NCBI GenBank assembly: GCA_002294405.1
Contig: DBFP01000055.1
Coordinates: forward strand, 32,453-63,667
DNA from: Anaerolineales bacterium UBA877
Lineage (GTDB): Bacteria > Chloroflexota > Anaerolineae > Anaerolineales > Villigracilaceae
DNA length: 31,215 nucleotides
Direction: 5' to 3'
In this document: positions 1-9,616 of the stretch, in pieces
Layout of the letters: each line of letters begins with the position of its first letter
How positions within the stretch are numbered: the first letter of the stretch is position 1
Translations under genes and position numbers: made by a program
Notes under the pieces: model-generated
Told to the model about the DNA's origin: nothing
Databases searched by the model: none
Seen by the model: only the letters and a program-made list of their open reading frames with translations

Positions 1-432
1 AAAAAGTTGTACATGAATATTGAATTGACCAACTATTCCACACCGAATGACTCTTTGGTTTCGAAGGTGGCTGAAATTGTAAGCGGGTTTGGAATGCAGA
101 ACAGGGTCCTTTTCTCTTCCTTTTTTGCCCGAAACCTGCAGAAAATCCGGGCACTCCTTCCCGAGGTTCCACGCGCTCTTCTTACCATGCCTGGATTATT
201 GGGCGTGTGGGGGCGGGTGGTTGGATGGCGGAATGATTATGCCGCATTGAACCCATATTTTGTGGATGTGAACAACAGCCTGGTTTCTCGAGTTCACAGG
301 GCAGGAATAAAGATAAATGTGTGGACGGTTGTTTCCAAAGAAGATATAAAGCGCATGATTGACCTTGGAGTGGATGGGATCATTACCGATGATCCCGGGT
401 TGGCAGTAAAAGTGCTTGGGAGACGAAAGTAA
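1..432 (+). CDS. Glycerophosphodiester phosphodiesterase, C-terminal part (cut by window start)
   Basis: This is the end of a GDPD-family enzyme, which hydrolyses glycerophosphodiesters to sn-glycerol 3-phosphate and an alcohol. The reading frame is open back to base 1, so the true start lies outside the window; the TTG at 7 is not convincing as a start. The visible part shows the family's NIEL strand near residue 5 of this fragment, a serine-rich strand (VLFSSFF), and the closing barrel motif HRAGIKINVWTV followed by GVDGIITDDP near the C-terminus. The metal-binding N-terminal HRG motif is not in view. The exact substrate cannot be told from this part. A GH3-like gene follows 68 bases downstream on the same strand. 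Confidence 0.85.
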   Translation, partial: KKLYMNIELTNYSTPNDSLVSKVAEIVSGFGMQNRVLFSSFFARNLQKIRALLPEVPRALLTMPGLLGVWGRVVGWRNDYAALNPYFVDVNNSLVSRVHRAGIKINVWTVVSKEDIKRMIDLGVDGIITDDPGLAVKVLGRRK

Positions 433-500
433 CCACTAAGGGTGGACGTGTCATGGAAAGGGATGAAGCCTTATTTCATTGGTAAAGGATATTAATTTTT

Positions 501-3323
501 TTGGATAAAATGAGCATTCGGCGATGGATATCTTTGATCCTGGCGATTTCACTGGCATCGTCAATATTTCCGACGACAGCTGCGAGCGCCTCTGTTTCAT
601 TACAAATAACTGACCCGGGCGAAAGCGCACGTCAAATGCTTGCGAAGATGTCGCCCAAGGAACGAGTGGGTCAATTATTTTTAGTTTCATTCACCGGATC
701 CACAGCTGAACAGTATTCCCAGATAAATACTTTAATCACGAATAATCACATCGGGGGAATGGTTTTACTTGCGCGCAATGATAATTTTACCGCCGCACCA
801 GACACCATAACAAATGCCAGCAAATTAATCTCACAATTGCAGACTGCTGAATGGCTATCTTCGCAAGGCTCTTCTAATACTCCTGGATCCGGCACTCCAA
901 CCTCGGTGCCGAATCCCTCAGCCACCCCCTCTAATTACGTCCCACTTTTTATCGGTATCTCACAATCTGGGGATGGATTTCCAAGCGATCAGATTCTCAA
1001 CGGCCTGACACCCCTGCCAAATTTAATGGCCCTTGGAGCTACGTGGAATCCTGACCTCGCTGAACAAGTGGGTTCAGTGGCAGGGCAGGAGCTTGCCGCG
1101 ATTGGATTTAATCTATATTTTGGTCCTTCGCTTGATGTCATAGAATCACCTGAATCAACAATGGCGAACAACCTGGGTGCAAGCGCGTTTGGAGGAGATC
1201 CATATTGGGTTGGAACCATGGGGAGTGCCTATATCACCGGATTACACACGGGCAGTAATGGCAGGTTAACTGTCATTGCCGACCATTTTCCCGGTAGGGG
1301 CAGTGCCGACCGTCCTGCGGGAGGAGAGCCAGCCACTGTACGGAAATCACTTGAATTTTTAAAACAAGTGGAATTGGCCCCATTTTTCTCGGTAACCGGT
1401 AATGCTTCTTCCAGAGAAAGCACAGCAGATGGTTTGCTGGTTTCCCACATCCGTTATCAAGGTTTTCAAGGCAACATCCGTTCGACCACCCGCCCGGTAA
1501 GTTTCGATCCCCAGGCGCTTACGCAGATCCTTTCTCTCCCGGAATTTGTCAATTGGCGTAATGCTGGCGGGTTGATGGTAAGCGATGATCTTGGGAGTCA
1601 AACGGTTCGGCTTTTTTATGACCCCGGTGGACAAAATTTTCAAGCCCGACTGGTGGCGCGAGACGCCTTCCTCGCTGGGAACGACCTTCTATATATGGGG
1701 AATATTGTTTCGTCAGATCAACCTGATAATTTTGCAACCATAGTTAACGTATTGGATTTCTTCGATCAGAAATATCGTGAAGATCCCGCCTTCGCCCAAA
1801 GGGTAGACGATGCTGCGACACGCATCCTGGCTGCCAAATACCGCCTCTATGGTGATTTTTCCTCAGCGACTGTAAGTTCGCAGCCTGGAACACTGGCGAA
1901 CTTGGGCCAATCGGAGGCTGTGACATTTGAAGTAGCCCGCGAGTCTGCGACATTGGTAAGCCCTGAAATGGCAGACCTGGAAACCATTCTCCCATCGCCA
2001 CCGGTGGTGACTGACCGGATTGTCTTTTTGACCGACAATCGTATAGGTAATCAATGCAGCTATTGCAGCGAAGAATCCATGCTGGCAGTGGACGCACTTC
2101 AAAATGTGATTTTACGATTATATGGCCCCCGCGCAGGTGGGCAGGTGCAAGTTGGTCGCCTAATTTCCTATTCGTTTACCAGTTTAAATACAGTCTTGGG
2201 AGGAGTGGTTGGGGACACATCCTTGGAAGACTCGCTGCGTCAGGCACAATGGGTGGTAATTAATATGTTGGATGCAGAACCCGGTGAATCGCAGACCAAT
2301 ATTCTACGCAGATTCCTCTCTGAGAGGCAAGACTTGTTGCGTGACAAACGGATTGTTGTCTTTGCGTTTAATGCCCCGTATTTTTTAGGAGCAACAGATA
2401 TTTCACAATTAACGGCATATTACTGTCTATATAGTAAATCGGCTCCCTTCGTGGAGGTAGCTGCACGGCTTCTATTTCGTGAACTTTCCCCTGCAGGTTC
2501 GCTGCCTGTTTCGGTAACAGGGATTGGATATGATCTGTTCACTGCCACTTCCCCGGATCCGAATCAAATCATTGGCCTGTCCATGGTTATGCCTACCGTA
2601 CCAGCAGCAACCGCTTCTGTGACACCCGAAGAGACCCCAACTCCTGCATTTCGTGTAGGCGACACAGTATCAGTGAGAACAAGCATCATCCTTGATCATA
2701 ACGGTCATCCCGTGCCGGATGGGACCGGGGTACGATTTAATATTTTACTAAGTGGTGAGGGAGGAGTAGTTCAGCAAATCGATGCTGTCACAATTCAAGG
2801 CTTGGCTGGGGCATCCTTCAGCATTAACCGACCTGGACTTCTAGAAATCCGCGCCGAAAGCGACCAGGCGTTCACTTCGGTCGTCTTGCAATTGAATGTG
2901 TCAAATGAGGGTTTCAGTGTCACCGTTGTGGCTCCAACTCCCTTCGTCAGAGCAACTCCGACAACGGAAGTGACTAGTACCCCTGTCGTGGAACCTTCTC
3001 CTCCCTTGGTGAAGAGTCGTCCCGGTTTGGGGGAGTGGTTCGGAATGCTATTTATTCTTGGAGTGTTGGGGTTTCTTTCCTTCTGGGTTGGAAAACGATT
3101 TTTCGCTTCCCGCTGGGGGATACGCTGGTTTTTTGGCATTCTAATTGGTGGATCACTTGCTTATACATACCTGGCGCTGCGCATGCCTGGTACGGCGAAC
3201 TTAATTCAAAAAACCGGATGGCTGGGGGTAATGGTGGCGGTAATTCTGGGTGCTTTGCTGGGTTTTGGAGGTGCTTTAATCTGGCAGAAATTCTCTAGGG
3301 AAGCAACGAAGAAACCAGACTGA
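501..3323 (+). CDS. Exported GH3 (NagZ-like) protein with Ig-like domain and C-terminal membrane segments
   Basis: A 940-residue secreted, membrane-anchored protein. A signal peptide covers about residues 4-30 (basic start, hydrophobic core, AASA-type site). A glycoside hydrolase family 3 barrel follows at about 40-450, with [18 protein letters not shown] (261-267) and SDDLG containing the expected nucleophile D362. A second alpha/beta domain runs to about 690. Then come a Thr/Pro-rich linker, an Ig-like beta domain (about 715-800), a second TP-rich linker and three hydrophobic segments (about 846-865, 874-893, 907-930). Family members remove N-acetylglucosamine from peptidoglycan fragments or glycans. 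Here the canonical KHFPGHG...DSH segment is altered: K to D, H to R, and DSH to PAG, so activity is uncertain. The TTG start at 501 is 10 bases after AAAGGAT; ATG 510 is the alternative. The 3' end overlaps the convergent kinase gene by 29 bases. Confidence 0.8.
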   Translation: MDKMSIRRWISLILAISLASSIFPTTAASASVSLQITDPGESARQMLAKMSPKERVGQLFLVSFTGSTAEQYSQINTLITNNHIGGMVLLARNDNFTAAPDTITNASKLISQLQTAEWLSSQGSSNTPGSGTPTSVPNPSATPSNYVPLFIGISQSGDGFPSDQILNGLTPLPNLMALGATWNPDLAEQVGSVAGQELAAIGFNLYFGPSLDVIESPESTMANNLGASAFGGDPYWVGTMGSAYITGLHTGSNGRLTVIADHFPGRGSADRPAGGEPATVRKSLEFLKQVELAPFFSVTGNASSRESTADGLLVSHIRYQGFQGNIRSTTRPVSFDPQALTQILSLPEFVNWRNAGGLMVSDDLGSQTVRLFYDPGGQNFQARLVARDAFLAGNDLLYMGNIVSSDQPDNFATIVNVLDFFDQKYREDPAFAQRVDDAATRILAAKYRLYGDFSSATVSSQPGTLANLGQSEAVTFEVARESATLVSPEMADLETILPSPPVVTDRIVFLTDNRIGNQCSYCSEESMLAVDALQNVILRLYGPRAGGQVQVGRLISYSFTSLNTVLGGVVGDTSLEDSLRQAQWVVINMLDAEPGESQTNILRRFLSERQDLLRDKRIVVFAFNAPYFLGATDISQLTAYYCLYSKSAPFVEVAARLLFRELSPAGSLPVSVTGIGYDLFTATSPDPNQIIGLSMVMPTVPAATASVTPEETPTPAFRVGDTVSVRTSIILDHNGHPVPDGTGVRFNILLSGEGGVVQQIDAVTIQGLAGASFSINRPGLLEIRAESDQAFTSVVLQLNVSNEGFSVTVVAPTPFVRATPTTEVTSTPVVEPSPPLVKSRPGLGEWFGMLFILGVLGFLSFWVGKRFFASRWGIRWFFGILIGGSLAYTYLALRMPGTANLIQKTGWLGVMVAVILGALLGFGGALIWQKFSREATKKPD

Positions 3324-4287
3324 CAACCAATAAGCCCGCAAACACCCAAAGGAGAATTTGTTCTGGTTTTCCCGATAATAGTTGAAAAAAAGATAGTGAA
3401 ACCCGCGTCTGAACCTGTGAACGCGAAGGTAACTCGCGCGATCCGATTAAATATTGACGCAGGTCATCTGCTGTTGCAGGGCGATCATCAGGATGAAGTT
3501 CCATAGCCCACATTATTGCGCGTTCGGTGCGGGGGCTGACGGCAGGATTGAGTTTGCGCGGTGGCGTAAAATCGGCCGGGTGTAAAAATCGGTCCCGGGC
3601 ATCCGTCGGGGGAGTATTGGTGAGTAAATGATATAAGGTGCATCCAAAGGCATAAATGTCACTACGGATATCAGTATGGAGTCCGTCTCCCCCATACTGT
3701 TCAAGGGGGGTATAAAGGGCAGTCCCTCTTCCCTGGATGACAGTAATGGTCATTTCATCCGGAACCATCGCTTTAACCAGCCCAAAATCCACCAATTTGA
3801 GGAGACCATTTGGGGTAATCTTCATGTTGGATGGTTTGACATCCCGGTGGACCAAAGGCGGAACTTGGTTATGAAGATATGAAAGGGCATCAGACAGTTG
3901 ATTTGCCCAATCCAGCACATCCCCCTCTGCCAGGAAAGTGTTGTTCTGTTTTGCATCCAGCATCCGCAGGCGTAAATCCTTTCCGGGGATGTAATCCATT
4001 ACAAGATAATCACGCGGACCGATGGAAAAGTAGTCTGATACCTTGGGCAAGTTGGGATGATCCAACCGCGCCAATACCGTGGCCTCGTGGAGGAATTGTT
4101 GACGAGCTTCTTTTAGTAATTTGGAGGGTAACGTACGATCGTGTTCGACTTCTTTAAGTGCACAATTCCGTCCTTCCAGGCGCAGGTCATTGGCTAAATA
4201 TATATTGCCCATACCCCCCTGACCGATGCGCTCTTGAATACGATAACGACCGCGCAACACCTCTCCGGATTTAAGCGCAACAGGCAT
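3295..4287 (-). CDS. Tail-anchored Ser/Thr protein kinase (Hanks type)
   Basis: A 330-residue kinase that transfers phosphate from ATP to serine or threonine of partner proteins. The glycine loop GQGGMGNIY is at residues 22-30, the ATP lysine is K45, the catalytic loop HRDVKPSN has D149, and the metal-binding DFG has D167. An APE-like segment is read as YTPLEQYGG. The kinase domain fills residues 15-280. A short basic linker leads to a hydrophobic stretch at about 310-330 that ends the protein, so the kinase domain should face the cytoplasm on a C-terminal membrane anchor. There is no extracellular PASTA domain, unlike PknB-type kinases. It is divergent from an FHA/winged-helix gene, a natural candidate substrate or reader of its phosphorylation (inference). 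No strong Shine-Dalgarno precedes the ATG; GGAT lies just upstream. Confidence 0.93.
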   Translation of the reverse strand: MPVALKSGEVLRGRYRIQERIGQGGMGNIYLANDLRLEGRNCALKEVEHDRTLPSKLLKEARQQFLHEATVLARLDHPNLPKVSDYFSIGPRDYLVMDYIPGKDLRLRMLDAKQNNTFLAEGDVLDWANQLSDALSYLHNQVPPLVHRDVKPSNMKITPNGLLKLVDFGLVKAMVPDEMTITVIQGRGTALYTPLEQYGGDGLHTDIRSDIYAFGCTLYHLLTNTPPTDARDRFLHPADFTPPRKLNPAVSPRTERAIMWAMELHPDDRPATADDLRQYLIGSRELPSRSQVQTRVSLSFFQLLSGKPEQILLWVFAGLLVVSLVSSLLP

Positions 4288-4398
4288 ATCGATCCAATCG
4301 CAGAAAATTAGATATTTATAGTGCTTGGCTGGCAGGAAATTCGGCGTTGGTTACCAGCGTTGCAAACCAATTTTAATTTGATATATTATAAGCGCCTT

Positions 4399-4418
4399 TT
4401 GATATCCTGTTGTATAAT
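4399..4418 (+). promoter_or_regulatory. Candidate -10 region of the FHA/winged-helix gene
   Basis: A perfect TATAAT lies at 4413-4418, 22 bases before ATG 4441, with an AAGGA ribosome site between (4427-4431). No good -35 box is present at standard spacing; TTGATA at 4399 is too close. A second possible promoter is TTGCAA (4360-4365) with TATATT (4382-4387), 16 bases apart. Confidence 0.45.
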
Positions 4419-4440
4419 CCATTTGCAAGGATTTAAATAC

Positions 4441-5100
4441 ATGGATGGGAAATTGGGAGAAGCTCCCTTATTGATTGCACAGACTGGTCCTCTAAAAGGT
4501 GACCGCTGGGTTCTTAATCGGGAACTCACCATAGGTCGTGAATCATCCTGTGAAGTGGTGATTCCAGACAGGCAGGTTTCACGGTTTCATGCCAGAATAT
4601 CTCCAACCCGTCGGGGTATCATTCTCGAGGATCTGGGAAGCAAAAACGGGATACATCATAATGGCAATCAGGTGGTGGGGAAAGTTACCTTGCAAGATGG
4701 CGACCTGGTGCAGATTGCGCTTGCCCAGCAATTTATATTTTTGACCTCCGATGCCACAGTTCCTTTGGAAGATCCCCAATCCACCCTGGGAAAATTGCAG
4801 CTGGATCTCCGGTCAAGGAGGGTCTGGGTGGATAAAACCCTGATTGACCCGCCGCTTTCAGCGCTACAATTTCATGTATTAAAGTTGCTTATTGACCACC
4901 AGGGGCAGGTGCTGGACAGGCAACAATTGGTCAGTAAGGCATGGGGAGGAGAAGATGCGGTGGGAGTTTCCGACCAGGCATTGGATGCCCTATTACGTCG
5001 ATTGCGCGATCGAATTGCAGAAATAGACCCAGATCATTCGTATATAGTTACGATTCGCGGTCACGGCATCCGGCTTGATAATCCCCCTGCAGGAAATTAA
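4441..5100 (+). CDS. FHA domain plus winged-helix DNA-binding protein
   Basis: A 219-residue soluble protein joining a phosphothreonine-reading FHA domain to an OmpR/PhoB-type winged helix. The FHA domain covers about residues 8-105 and keeps the ligand loop residues: GR at 32-33, S47, H50 and the DLGSKNG turn with N69. The DNA-binding domain covers about 112-215 and ends with VTIRGHGIRLD, the usual wing and C-terminal hairpin. There is no receiver domain, so regulation is expected through phospho-peptide binding rather than aspartate phosphorylation. The start at 4441 is chosen for AAGGA nine bases upstream and because the FHA fold begins soon after; an earlier in-frame GTG at 4321 would add 40 residues without family character. 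Divergent from the Ser/Thr kinase; likely works with it (inference). Confidence 0.9.
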   Translation: MDGKLGEAPLLIAQTGPLKGDRWVLNRELTIGRESSCEVVIPDRQVSRFHARISPTRRGIILEDLGSKNGIHHNGNQVVGKVTLQDGDLVQIALAQQFIFLTSDATVPLEDPQSTLGKLQLDLRSRRVWVDKTLIDPPLSALQFHVLKLLIDHQGQVLDRQQLVSKAWGGEDAVGVSDQALDALLRRLRDRIAEIDPDHSYIVTIRGHGIRLDNPPAGN

Positions 5101-5140
5101 TGTTCCAGAATCTTCCTCGGTTGGTCAAAAGAAGGATGGT

Positions 5141-6511
5141 TTAATTTAAACTTCTCTTCATGGAAAATTTTAACACCGCCCGGTAAATGCCCTGGAGTTT
5201 TCCAAGCATTAATGCCTCTTCCCCGGATGTTTTATTACCAGCTTGTTCTTCACTTCGAGTTATGACATTGGCGATTATGGAAATAAATTCGGGGGTAATT
5301 TCTGAACCGTGTTGTTCGATCATTTTATTCAGAGATGATTCATCCGGGGTGGAAAGCATATCTTCCAATAATGATAATTCCGGGGGCGGTGTGCTTGCTT
5401 TTTGCAGGACAGCCATAATCTGTTGAAGCTTTGGCATCAGGACTGCATCATTCTTTTTGTTGGCATCCTGGAGTGTCCGGTTTAGTAATTGAACAAAAAA
5501 ATCATTCATCTCACCCAGATGTTCACTGGTTGCCTGTTGAATGTTTTCAGCGGACAACAATTTATTAAGCAAATTCTCGGCAGTTTTTAATTCTTCCTCG
5601 GCATGTTTATCGATTTTCCTCGTTATGTCAAGTAATTTTTCGCGCAATGTTTCCAGATTAATTCTTTCCCCGCCAGAAGATTTCTCTATTCTCTCAGTGA
5701 GGCCTTGGAAGAACATATAATCCAACCCGGGTCGGGTGAAACTTACCAGGGCATTTAAACGATCGTCGTTTGGGGCTTCAATAAGGATGGCTAGAAGTTT
5801 TTCCCGATCCAGGCCTTTCCCGGCAGCTTGCAATGTTTTGATCGCCTCTTGGATTTCATTGGATTGTGCCGAAATCTTTTTCCCATACTCGGTTTCAGCG
5901 AGAAGCTGTTTTTGAATTTCCTCCATTTCCTGGGAGACTTTTTCCTGCCCAGATGAAAGTGCTCCTTCCATTAAACTCCTATAAATAGTAAAAAACTCTG
6001 CATCCATCAGGCTTGCCTCTTGCTTTATTAACTCCAACCGTTTTTCTGGTTCTTTTACGCTGAGCAAGCGTTCAATGACCGCCACGCGTTTTTGCTGAGC
6101 CTGGATCATCTCGGGGGTTATCCCGTCCGCACCCAGAACACGCTCGATGAGACTTTGATATGTAAAAAAGCTCTGCGGTCGCAGGAGGTAAGCTTTGCGT
6201 TTCTCAGGCGGCAAGTGGCTTGTGACCTGGGTGATTAGTGTACCAAGCAGTTTTTCCTGCTCATTTATGGGGACGCCAAGCTCCCCCGGAAAAAAAGTAA
6301 GCAAGAGTTCCTTTTCGGAATCGTGGTAAACAATGGGAGTGGATAATAGTCCCTGGTAACCGCAAGAATGACACGCGGCGAAATTGGAGACATTGCCCAG
6401 AAAACGTTGTTTTGCTCCCGGATCGGAAGAAATGTCAAATAGTTGTTCCACCTGAGCAACAACAGGTTGCCTGCAGCGCGGGCACGGAATCTGAGTCTTT
6501 TTTGGGGGCAT
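5141..6511 (-). CDS. CpXC zinc-ribbon protein with long helical C-terminal region
   Basis: A 456-residue protein beginning with a CpXC domain: C10-P-R-C13 and C47-H-S-C50 form a split zinc ribbon, followed by the family strand ending in LLLTFFPGELGVP. The remainder, about residues 120-456, is rich in Glu, Lys, Leu and Gln, and looks mostly helical with coiled-coil character. No enzymatic motif or membrane segment is visible. The biochemical role of CpXC proteins is not established. ATG 6511 is chosen because the zinc ribbon starts at once; an in-frame start at 6637 would add 42 residues and overlap the upstream kinase gene. The gene lies 53 bases downstream of a histidine kinase on the same strand, so co-transcription is likely. 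It is convergent with the FHA gene 40 bases away. Confidence 0.8.
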   Translation of the reverse strand: MPPKKTQIPCPRCRQPVVAQVEQLFDISSDPGAKQRFLGNVSNFAACHSCGYQGLLSTPIVYHDSEKELLLTFFPGELGVPINEQEKLLGTLITQVTSHLPPEKRKAYLLRPQSFFTYQSLIERVLGADGITPEMIQAQQKRVAVIERLLSVKEPEKRLELIKQEASLMDAEFFTIYRSLMEGALSSGQEKVSQEMEEIQKQLLAETEYGKKISAQSNEIQEAIKTLQAAGKGLDREKLLAILIEAPNDDRLNALVSFTRPGLDYMFFQGLTERIEKSSGGERINLETLREKLLDITRKIDKHAEEELKTAENLLNKLLSAENIQQATSEHLGEMNDFFVQLLNRTLQDANKKNDAVLMPKLQQIMAVLQKASTPPPELSLLEDMLSTPDESSLNKMIEQHGSEITPEFISIIANVITRSEEQAGNKTSGEEALMLGKLQGIYRAVLKFSMKRSLN

Positions 6512-6564
6512 GGACACTCTCTGTAACTGAAAAGGGATATTTTCTATATTGCGAAGGGCTAATC

Positions 6565-8112
6565 TTACCGCATTTCCCGCGAACGTGGCAGCGAAAAACA
6601 AATCCTTGCGCCCGAGCCGGGTTTGGGATCCACCCAAATTCGCCCTCCATGGGCTTCGACAATGGCTTTGGCCAGATAAAGTCCCAACCCCGCCCCTTTT
6701 GTTTTTCGAACCGCCTGGTCTGAACGGTAAAAACGATCGAAAATATAAGGAATATCAGTTGGATCGATTCCCGGTCCCTGATCACTGACGGTGATGATCA
6801 CCTGTCCTGATCTTACCTGCCCGCTGATTTGAATTTCGCCTTCGGAGGAATATTTAAGGGCATTCGATATCAAGTTGGTGATGACTTGCGAAATGCGATT
6901 TTCATCAGCCAGAATAATTGGGAATTTTGGGGGAAAGTTGATCACAAATGTATGGTATTCGGTCTGGGTACGGAATCTTTCCACAAGTTGTTCAGCAAGC
7001 ATCGGGATTGAAACATCTGATAAATTCGGCGTCAGCCCCCCGGCTTGCAATCTCGAAGCATCCAGCAAATCCTCGATCATATTGGCCAGGTGATCAGCTT
7101 CTTCTTCGATCACCGATAGACTATCTTTAATGATGGCTTTATCCCACTTGGCGTCCTCCCGGCGCAAGGTGCTGACGTATCCCTTGATGAGTGCAACCGG
7201 GGTTTTAAGTTCATGGCTGACAATGGAGACAAAAGTGTTTTTTATTTGTTCGGCATTGCGAAACTTGGTAATATCACGTACTGTGGCAATGATATTGCGA
7301 AGCGTCCCGTCTGGCGAGAGCAGGGGAGCATAAGTGATCCCAACAGGAAGGGGAGGAGGTTCAGGTCGTTGGAGATCTCCTTCAACATACAGGTAGGCAT
7401 TGGTAGTCAGAGGCCAGTTTCCAACCTGAGCCTCCTCGAGTGTTTGACCTTCGGGACGACGAGACCAACTTATTATTTCGGAATGAAGTTTCATCTGGAT
7501 ATCAGCACGAGGGCGACCATAAAGTTTTTCAAAGGCAATGTTACAGCGTTCTATGGAATTGTCTGCATTTAAAATCAGGATGCCATCCGCCGCGGAATCG
7601 ACAAGGGCATCCAAACGGATTTTTTCATACTTAAGCTGGGTGTACAGCTGCGCATTGAAGACCGCGATAGCAGCCTGGTCAGCGAAAGATTGCAAGAGCA
7701 ATTTATCATTACCAGAAAAAATATCAGGATAACTTCGGAAAATAAAAAGAACACCGATGACCTGCCCGTGCGCTGCAAGGGGAATGCCGACTCCGTTTAG
7801 CAATCCCATGCTAGCAGTATAGGTTAAATCCTTCAACATTCGATTGAGCTCGACGAGATTTAGCTCAGAGGCTTTTTCTTCAGCCAACAATGGTTCGAGG
7901 TAACTTAAAAAAGCGGGAGGAATGCCATGTGCAGATGCAACGCGCCAACCATTGGGCTCTTTAAGCGCAAGGATACCCGCCTGCCCAGCCAGCATCTCAA
8001 TTGATATTCGAAGAATACGCGCCAATACCTTGTCCAGATCCAGCTCCTGGGTGAGGCTGCGGGAAATTTCGAGCAGGTAGTCGCGTTGGCGAACACGAAA
8101 ATCGGGAAGCAT
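6565..8112 (-). CDS. Soluble GAF-PAS sensor histidine kinase
   Basis: A 515-residue two-component kinase with no membrane segment. A GAF domain (about 20-160) is followed by a PAS domain (about 175-285), whose core reads VDSAADGILILNADNSIE. A HisKA dimerisation helix carries the phospho-accepting H300 in VSHELKTP. The ATPase domain shows the N box (ENRISQVITNLISNALKY), the G1 box DQGPGID, the F box FDRFYRSD and the G2 box GAGLGLYLAK. It should sense a cytoplasmic cue and autophosphorylate H300. No response regulator is adjacent; the receiver-only protein at 17066 is one possible partner but is 9 kb away. The CpXC gene follows 53 bases downstream. No clear Shine-Dalgarno precedes ATG 8112; TATTCT lies nine bases upstream. 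Confidence 0.93.
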   Translation of the reverse strand: MLPDFRVRQRDYLLEISRSLTQELDLDKVLARILRISIEMLAGQAGILALKEPNGWRVASAHGIPPAFLSYLEPLLAEEKASELNLVELNRMLKDLTYTASMGLLNGVGIPLAAHGQVIGVLFIFRSYPDIFSGNDKLLLQSFADQAAIAVFNAQLYTQLKYEKIRLDALVDSAADGILILNADNSIERCNIAFEKLYGRPRADIQMKLHSEIISWSRRPEGQTLEEAQVGNWPLTTNAYLYVEGDLQRPEPPPLPVGITYAPLLSPDGTLRNIIATVRDITKFRNAEQIKNTFVSIVSHELKTPVALIKGYVSTLRREDAKWDKAIIKDSLSVIEEEADHLANMIEDLLDASRLQAGGLTPNLSDVSIPMLAEQLVERFRTQTEYHTFVINFPPKFPIILADENRISQVITNLISNALKYSSEGEIQISGQVRSGQVIITVSDQGPGIDPTDIPYIFDRFYRSDQAVRKTKGAGLGLYLAKAIVEAHGGRIWVDPKPGSGARICFSLPRSREMR

Positions 8113-8200
8113 AATTTTTGAAGAATACCTATCTTTGAGTATTTTATCACCGAGACATGCCCGATATGTCAGAAACTTACTAAAGGAATATTGGATTTAT

Positions 8201-8244
8201 ATAAAAATCTTACCCTGTGCCTCAAACTTGAGACAAAGGGTAAG
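8201..8244 (-). terminator. Rho-independent terminator after the aminotransferase
   Basis: Arms CTTACCCT (8209-8216) and AGGGTAAG (8237-8244) pair perfectly, with an inner CTCA/TGAG stem (8221-8224 with 8229-8232). Reading the minus strand, the hairpin is followed directly by ATTTTTAT (8208 down to 8201). It sits 28 bases beyond the stop of the aminotransferase gene and separates this operon from the histidine kinase. Confidence 0.8.
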
Positions 8245-8271
8245 GAGATATATTTTTTATATTTGCTGATA

Positions 8272-9594
8272 TTATTTCAGTTCTTTTTCAGCCAGGGTTA
8301 ATGCCTCTTCAAAAATAACCAATCCTTCATCTATTTCTGCTTTGCTAATACTTAATGGTGGAGCTATTCGCAAAACGCTCTTACCACAACTAAGCAATAT
8401 CAACCCTCTCTCAAAGGCTAATTCCACGATCTTACTGCAGAGTTCCTCAGCGGGAATTTTGCTTTTTCGATCCTTCACGAATTCCACCCCGATCATCAAA
8501 CCTATACCACGAACATCACCAATGGTGGTATGGCGTGCCATTATCTCGTGGAGTGCGTCCAATGTATATAGCCCAACGGTGGCAGCATTGTTTAAAAATT
8601 CTCTTTCTATCAAATCAATTGTCGCCAGGGCTGCCGCGCAGGACATAGGATTCCCACCAAATGTGTTGCCATGCGAACCGCGCGGCCAGGTCATCACAGA
8701 GTTCCTGGCAACGCAAACTCCCAATGGCATACCGGAAGCGACGCCCTTCGCAACAGTGATAATGTCCGGTTCCACGTCAAAGTGTTCGATGGCCCACCAT
8801 TTGCCAGTACGACCCATTCCGGATTGGACTTCATCGGCGATCAATAGAATATTGTATGTATCACACAATTCACGCAATGCGGGAAAGAATCCAATGGGAG
8901 GGACAATATATCCGCCTTCACCCTGGATGGTTTCAACAAGAATGCCTGCAACCTCATCAGGGGGAACGATATGCCCAAGAATTTCTTCTTCTATATATCT
9001 GACAACCGTTTCTCCATAATCCTCCCCCGGCAGTCGATCAAGAATCGGTCGATATGGATTGGGGAATGGAGCATGAACAACCCCGTTCATCAGGGGATAA
9101 AACCCGCGATGATATGTAGTCTTGCTTGCGGTGAAAGTAACAGCTCCCATGGTGCGCCCATGGAAGGCACCGGTAAAGCCAATAAAGTTTGTCCTGCCAC
9201 TGTGGTAGCGGGCTAATTTAATTGCCGTCTCAACGGCTTCGGTGCCTGAATTTGTCATAAAGGAAGATGCTGCCTCTCGGAATGGAGCGATCTCGTCCAG
9301 CTTTTCACCCAGTGCGATCATTTTTTCATGATAATAATCTGAGGATATATGGATGAACTGCTCTGCCTGATCTTTAATCGCCTTGACAACTTCGGGATGA
9401 CTGTGACCGGTGGATACTACAGCGATGCCGGCTGCAAAATCAAGGAAACGATTTCCATCCACATCCCAGACTTCAGTCCCTTTGCCATGGTCCATAACAA
9501 ATGGGACTCCGCGCGGGTAAGAGGGGGAGATGACGGCAGAGTCACGCTTAATCATAGCCTTGGCTTTTGGGCCTGGTAACTTCATTGGTTCCAT
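8272..9594 (-). CDS. Class III PLP-dependent aminotransferase (archaeal 4-aminobutyrate/ornithine type)
   Basis: A 440-residue fold-type I PLP enzyme. The PLP-binding lysine is K283 in TVAKGVASGMPLG; the cofactor aspartate is in LLIADEVQSGMGRTG; the N-terminal substrate region has WDVDGNRFLDFAAGIAV and GHSHP. The opening PGPKAKAMIKRD and the whole pattern resemble the archaeal-type acetylornithine/4-aminobutyrate group. That group also includes amino acid racemases of Pyrococcus, so the substrate (GABA, ornithine, another omega-amino acid, or racemisation) cannot be fixed from sequence. The start at 9594 is set by AAGGAG five bases upstream. The gene follows a ROK sugar kinase by 22 bases, so the two are probably one operon, ended by the terminator at 8201-8244. 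Confidence 0.88.
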   Translation of the reverse strand: MEPMKLPGPKAKAMIKRDSAVISPSYPRGVPFVMDHGKGTEVWDVDGNRFLDFAAGIAVVSTGHSHPEVVKAIKDQAEQFIHISSDYYHEKMIALGEKLDEIAPFREAASSFMTNSGTEAVETAIKLARYHSGRTNFIGFTGAFHGRTMGAVTFTASKTTYHRGFYPLMNGVVHAPFPNPYRPILDRLPGEDYGETVVRYIEEEILGHIVPPDEVAGILVETIQGEGGYIVPPIGFFPALRELCDTYNILLIADEVQSGMGRTGKWWAIEHFDVEPDIITVAKGVASGMPLGVCVARNSVMTWPRGSHGNTFGGNPMSCAAALATIDLIEREFLNNAATVGLYTLDALHEIMARHTTIGDVRGIGLMIGVEFVKDRKSKIPAEELCSKIVELAFERGLILLSCGKSVLRIAPPLSISKAEIDEGLVIFEEALTLAEKELK

Positions 9595-9616
9595 AGAATC
9601 TCCTTTAATTTTCCGA

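Noticed and set aside
6512..6637. Longer N-terminus for the CpXC protein
   Set aside because: The extension runs into the end of the histidine kinase gene and adds residues not typical of CpXC proteins.
8342..9019. A 225-codon open frame antisense to the aminotransferase
   Set aside because: The Ser/Ile/Pro-rich translation mirrors the conserved aminotransferase frame and shows no domain.
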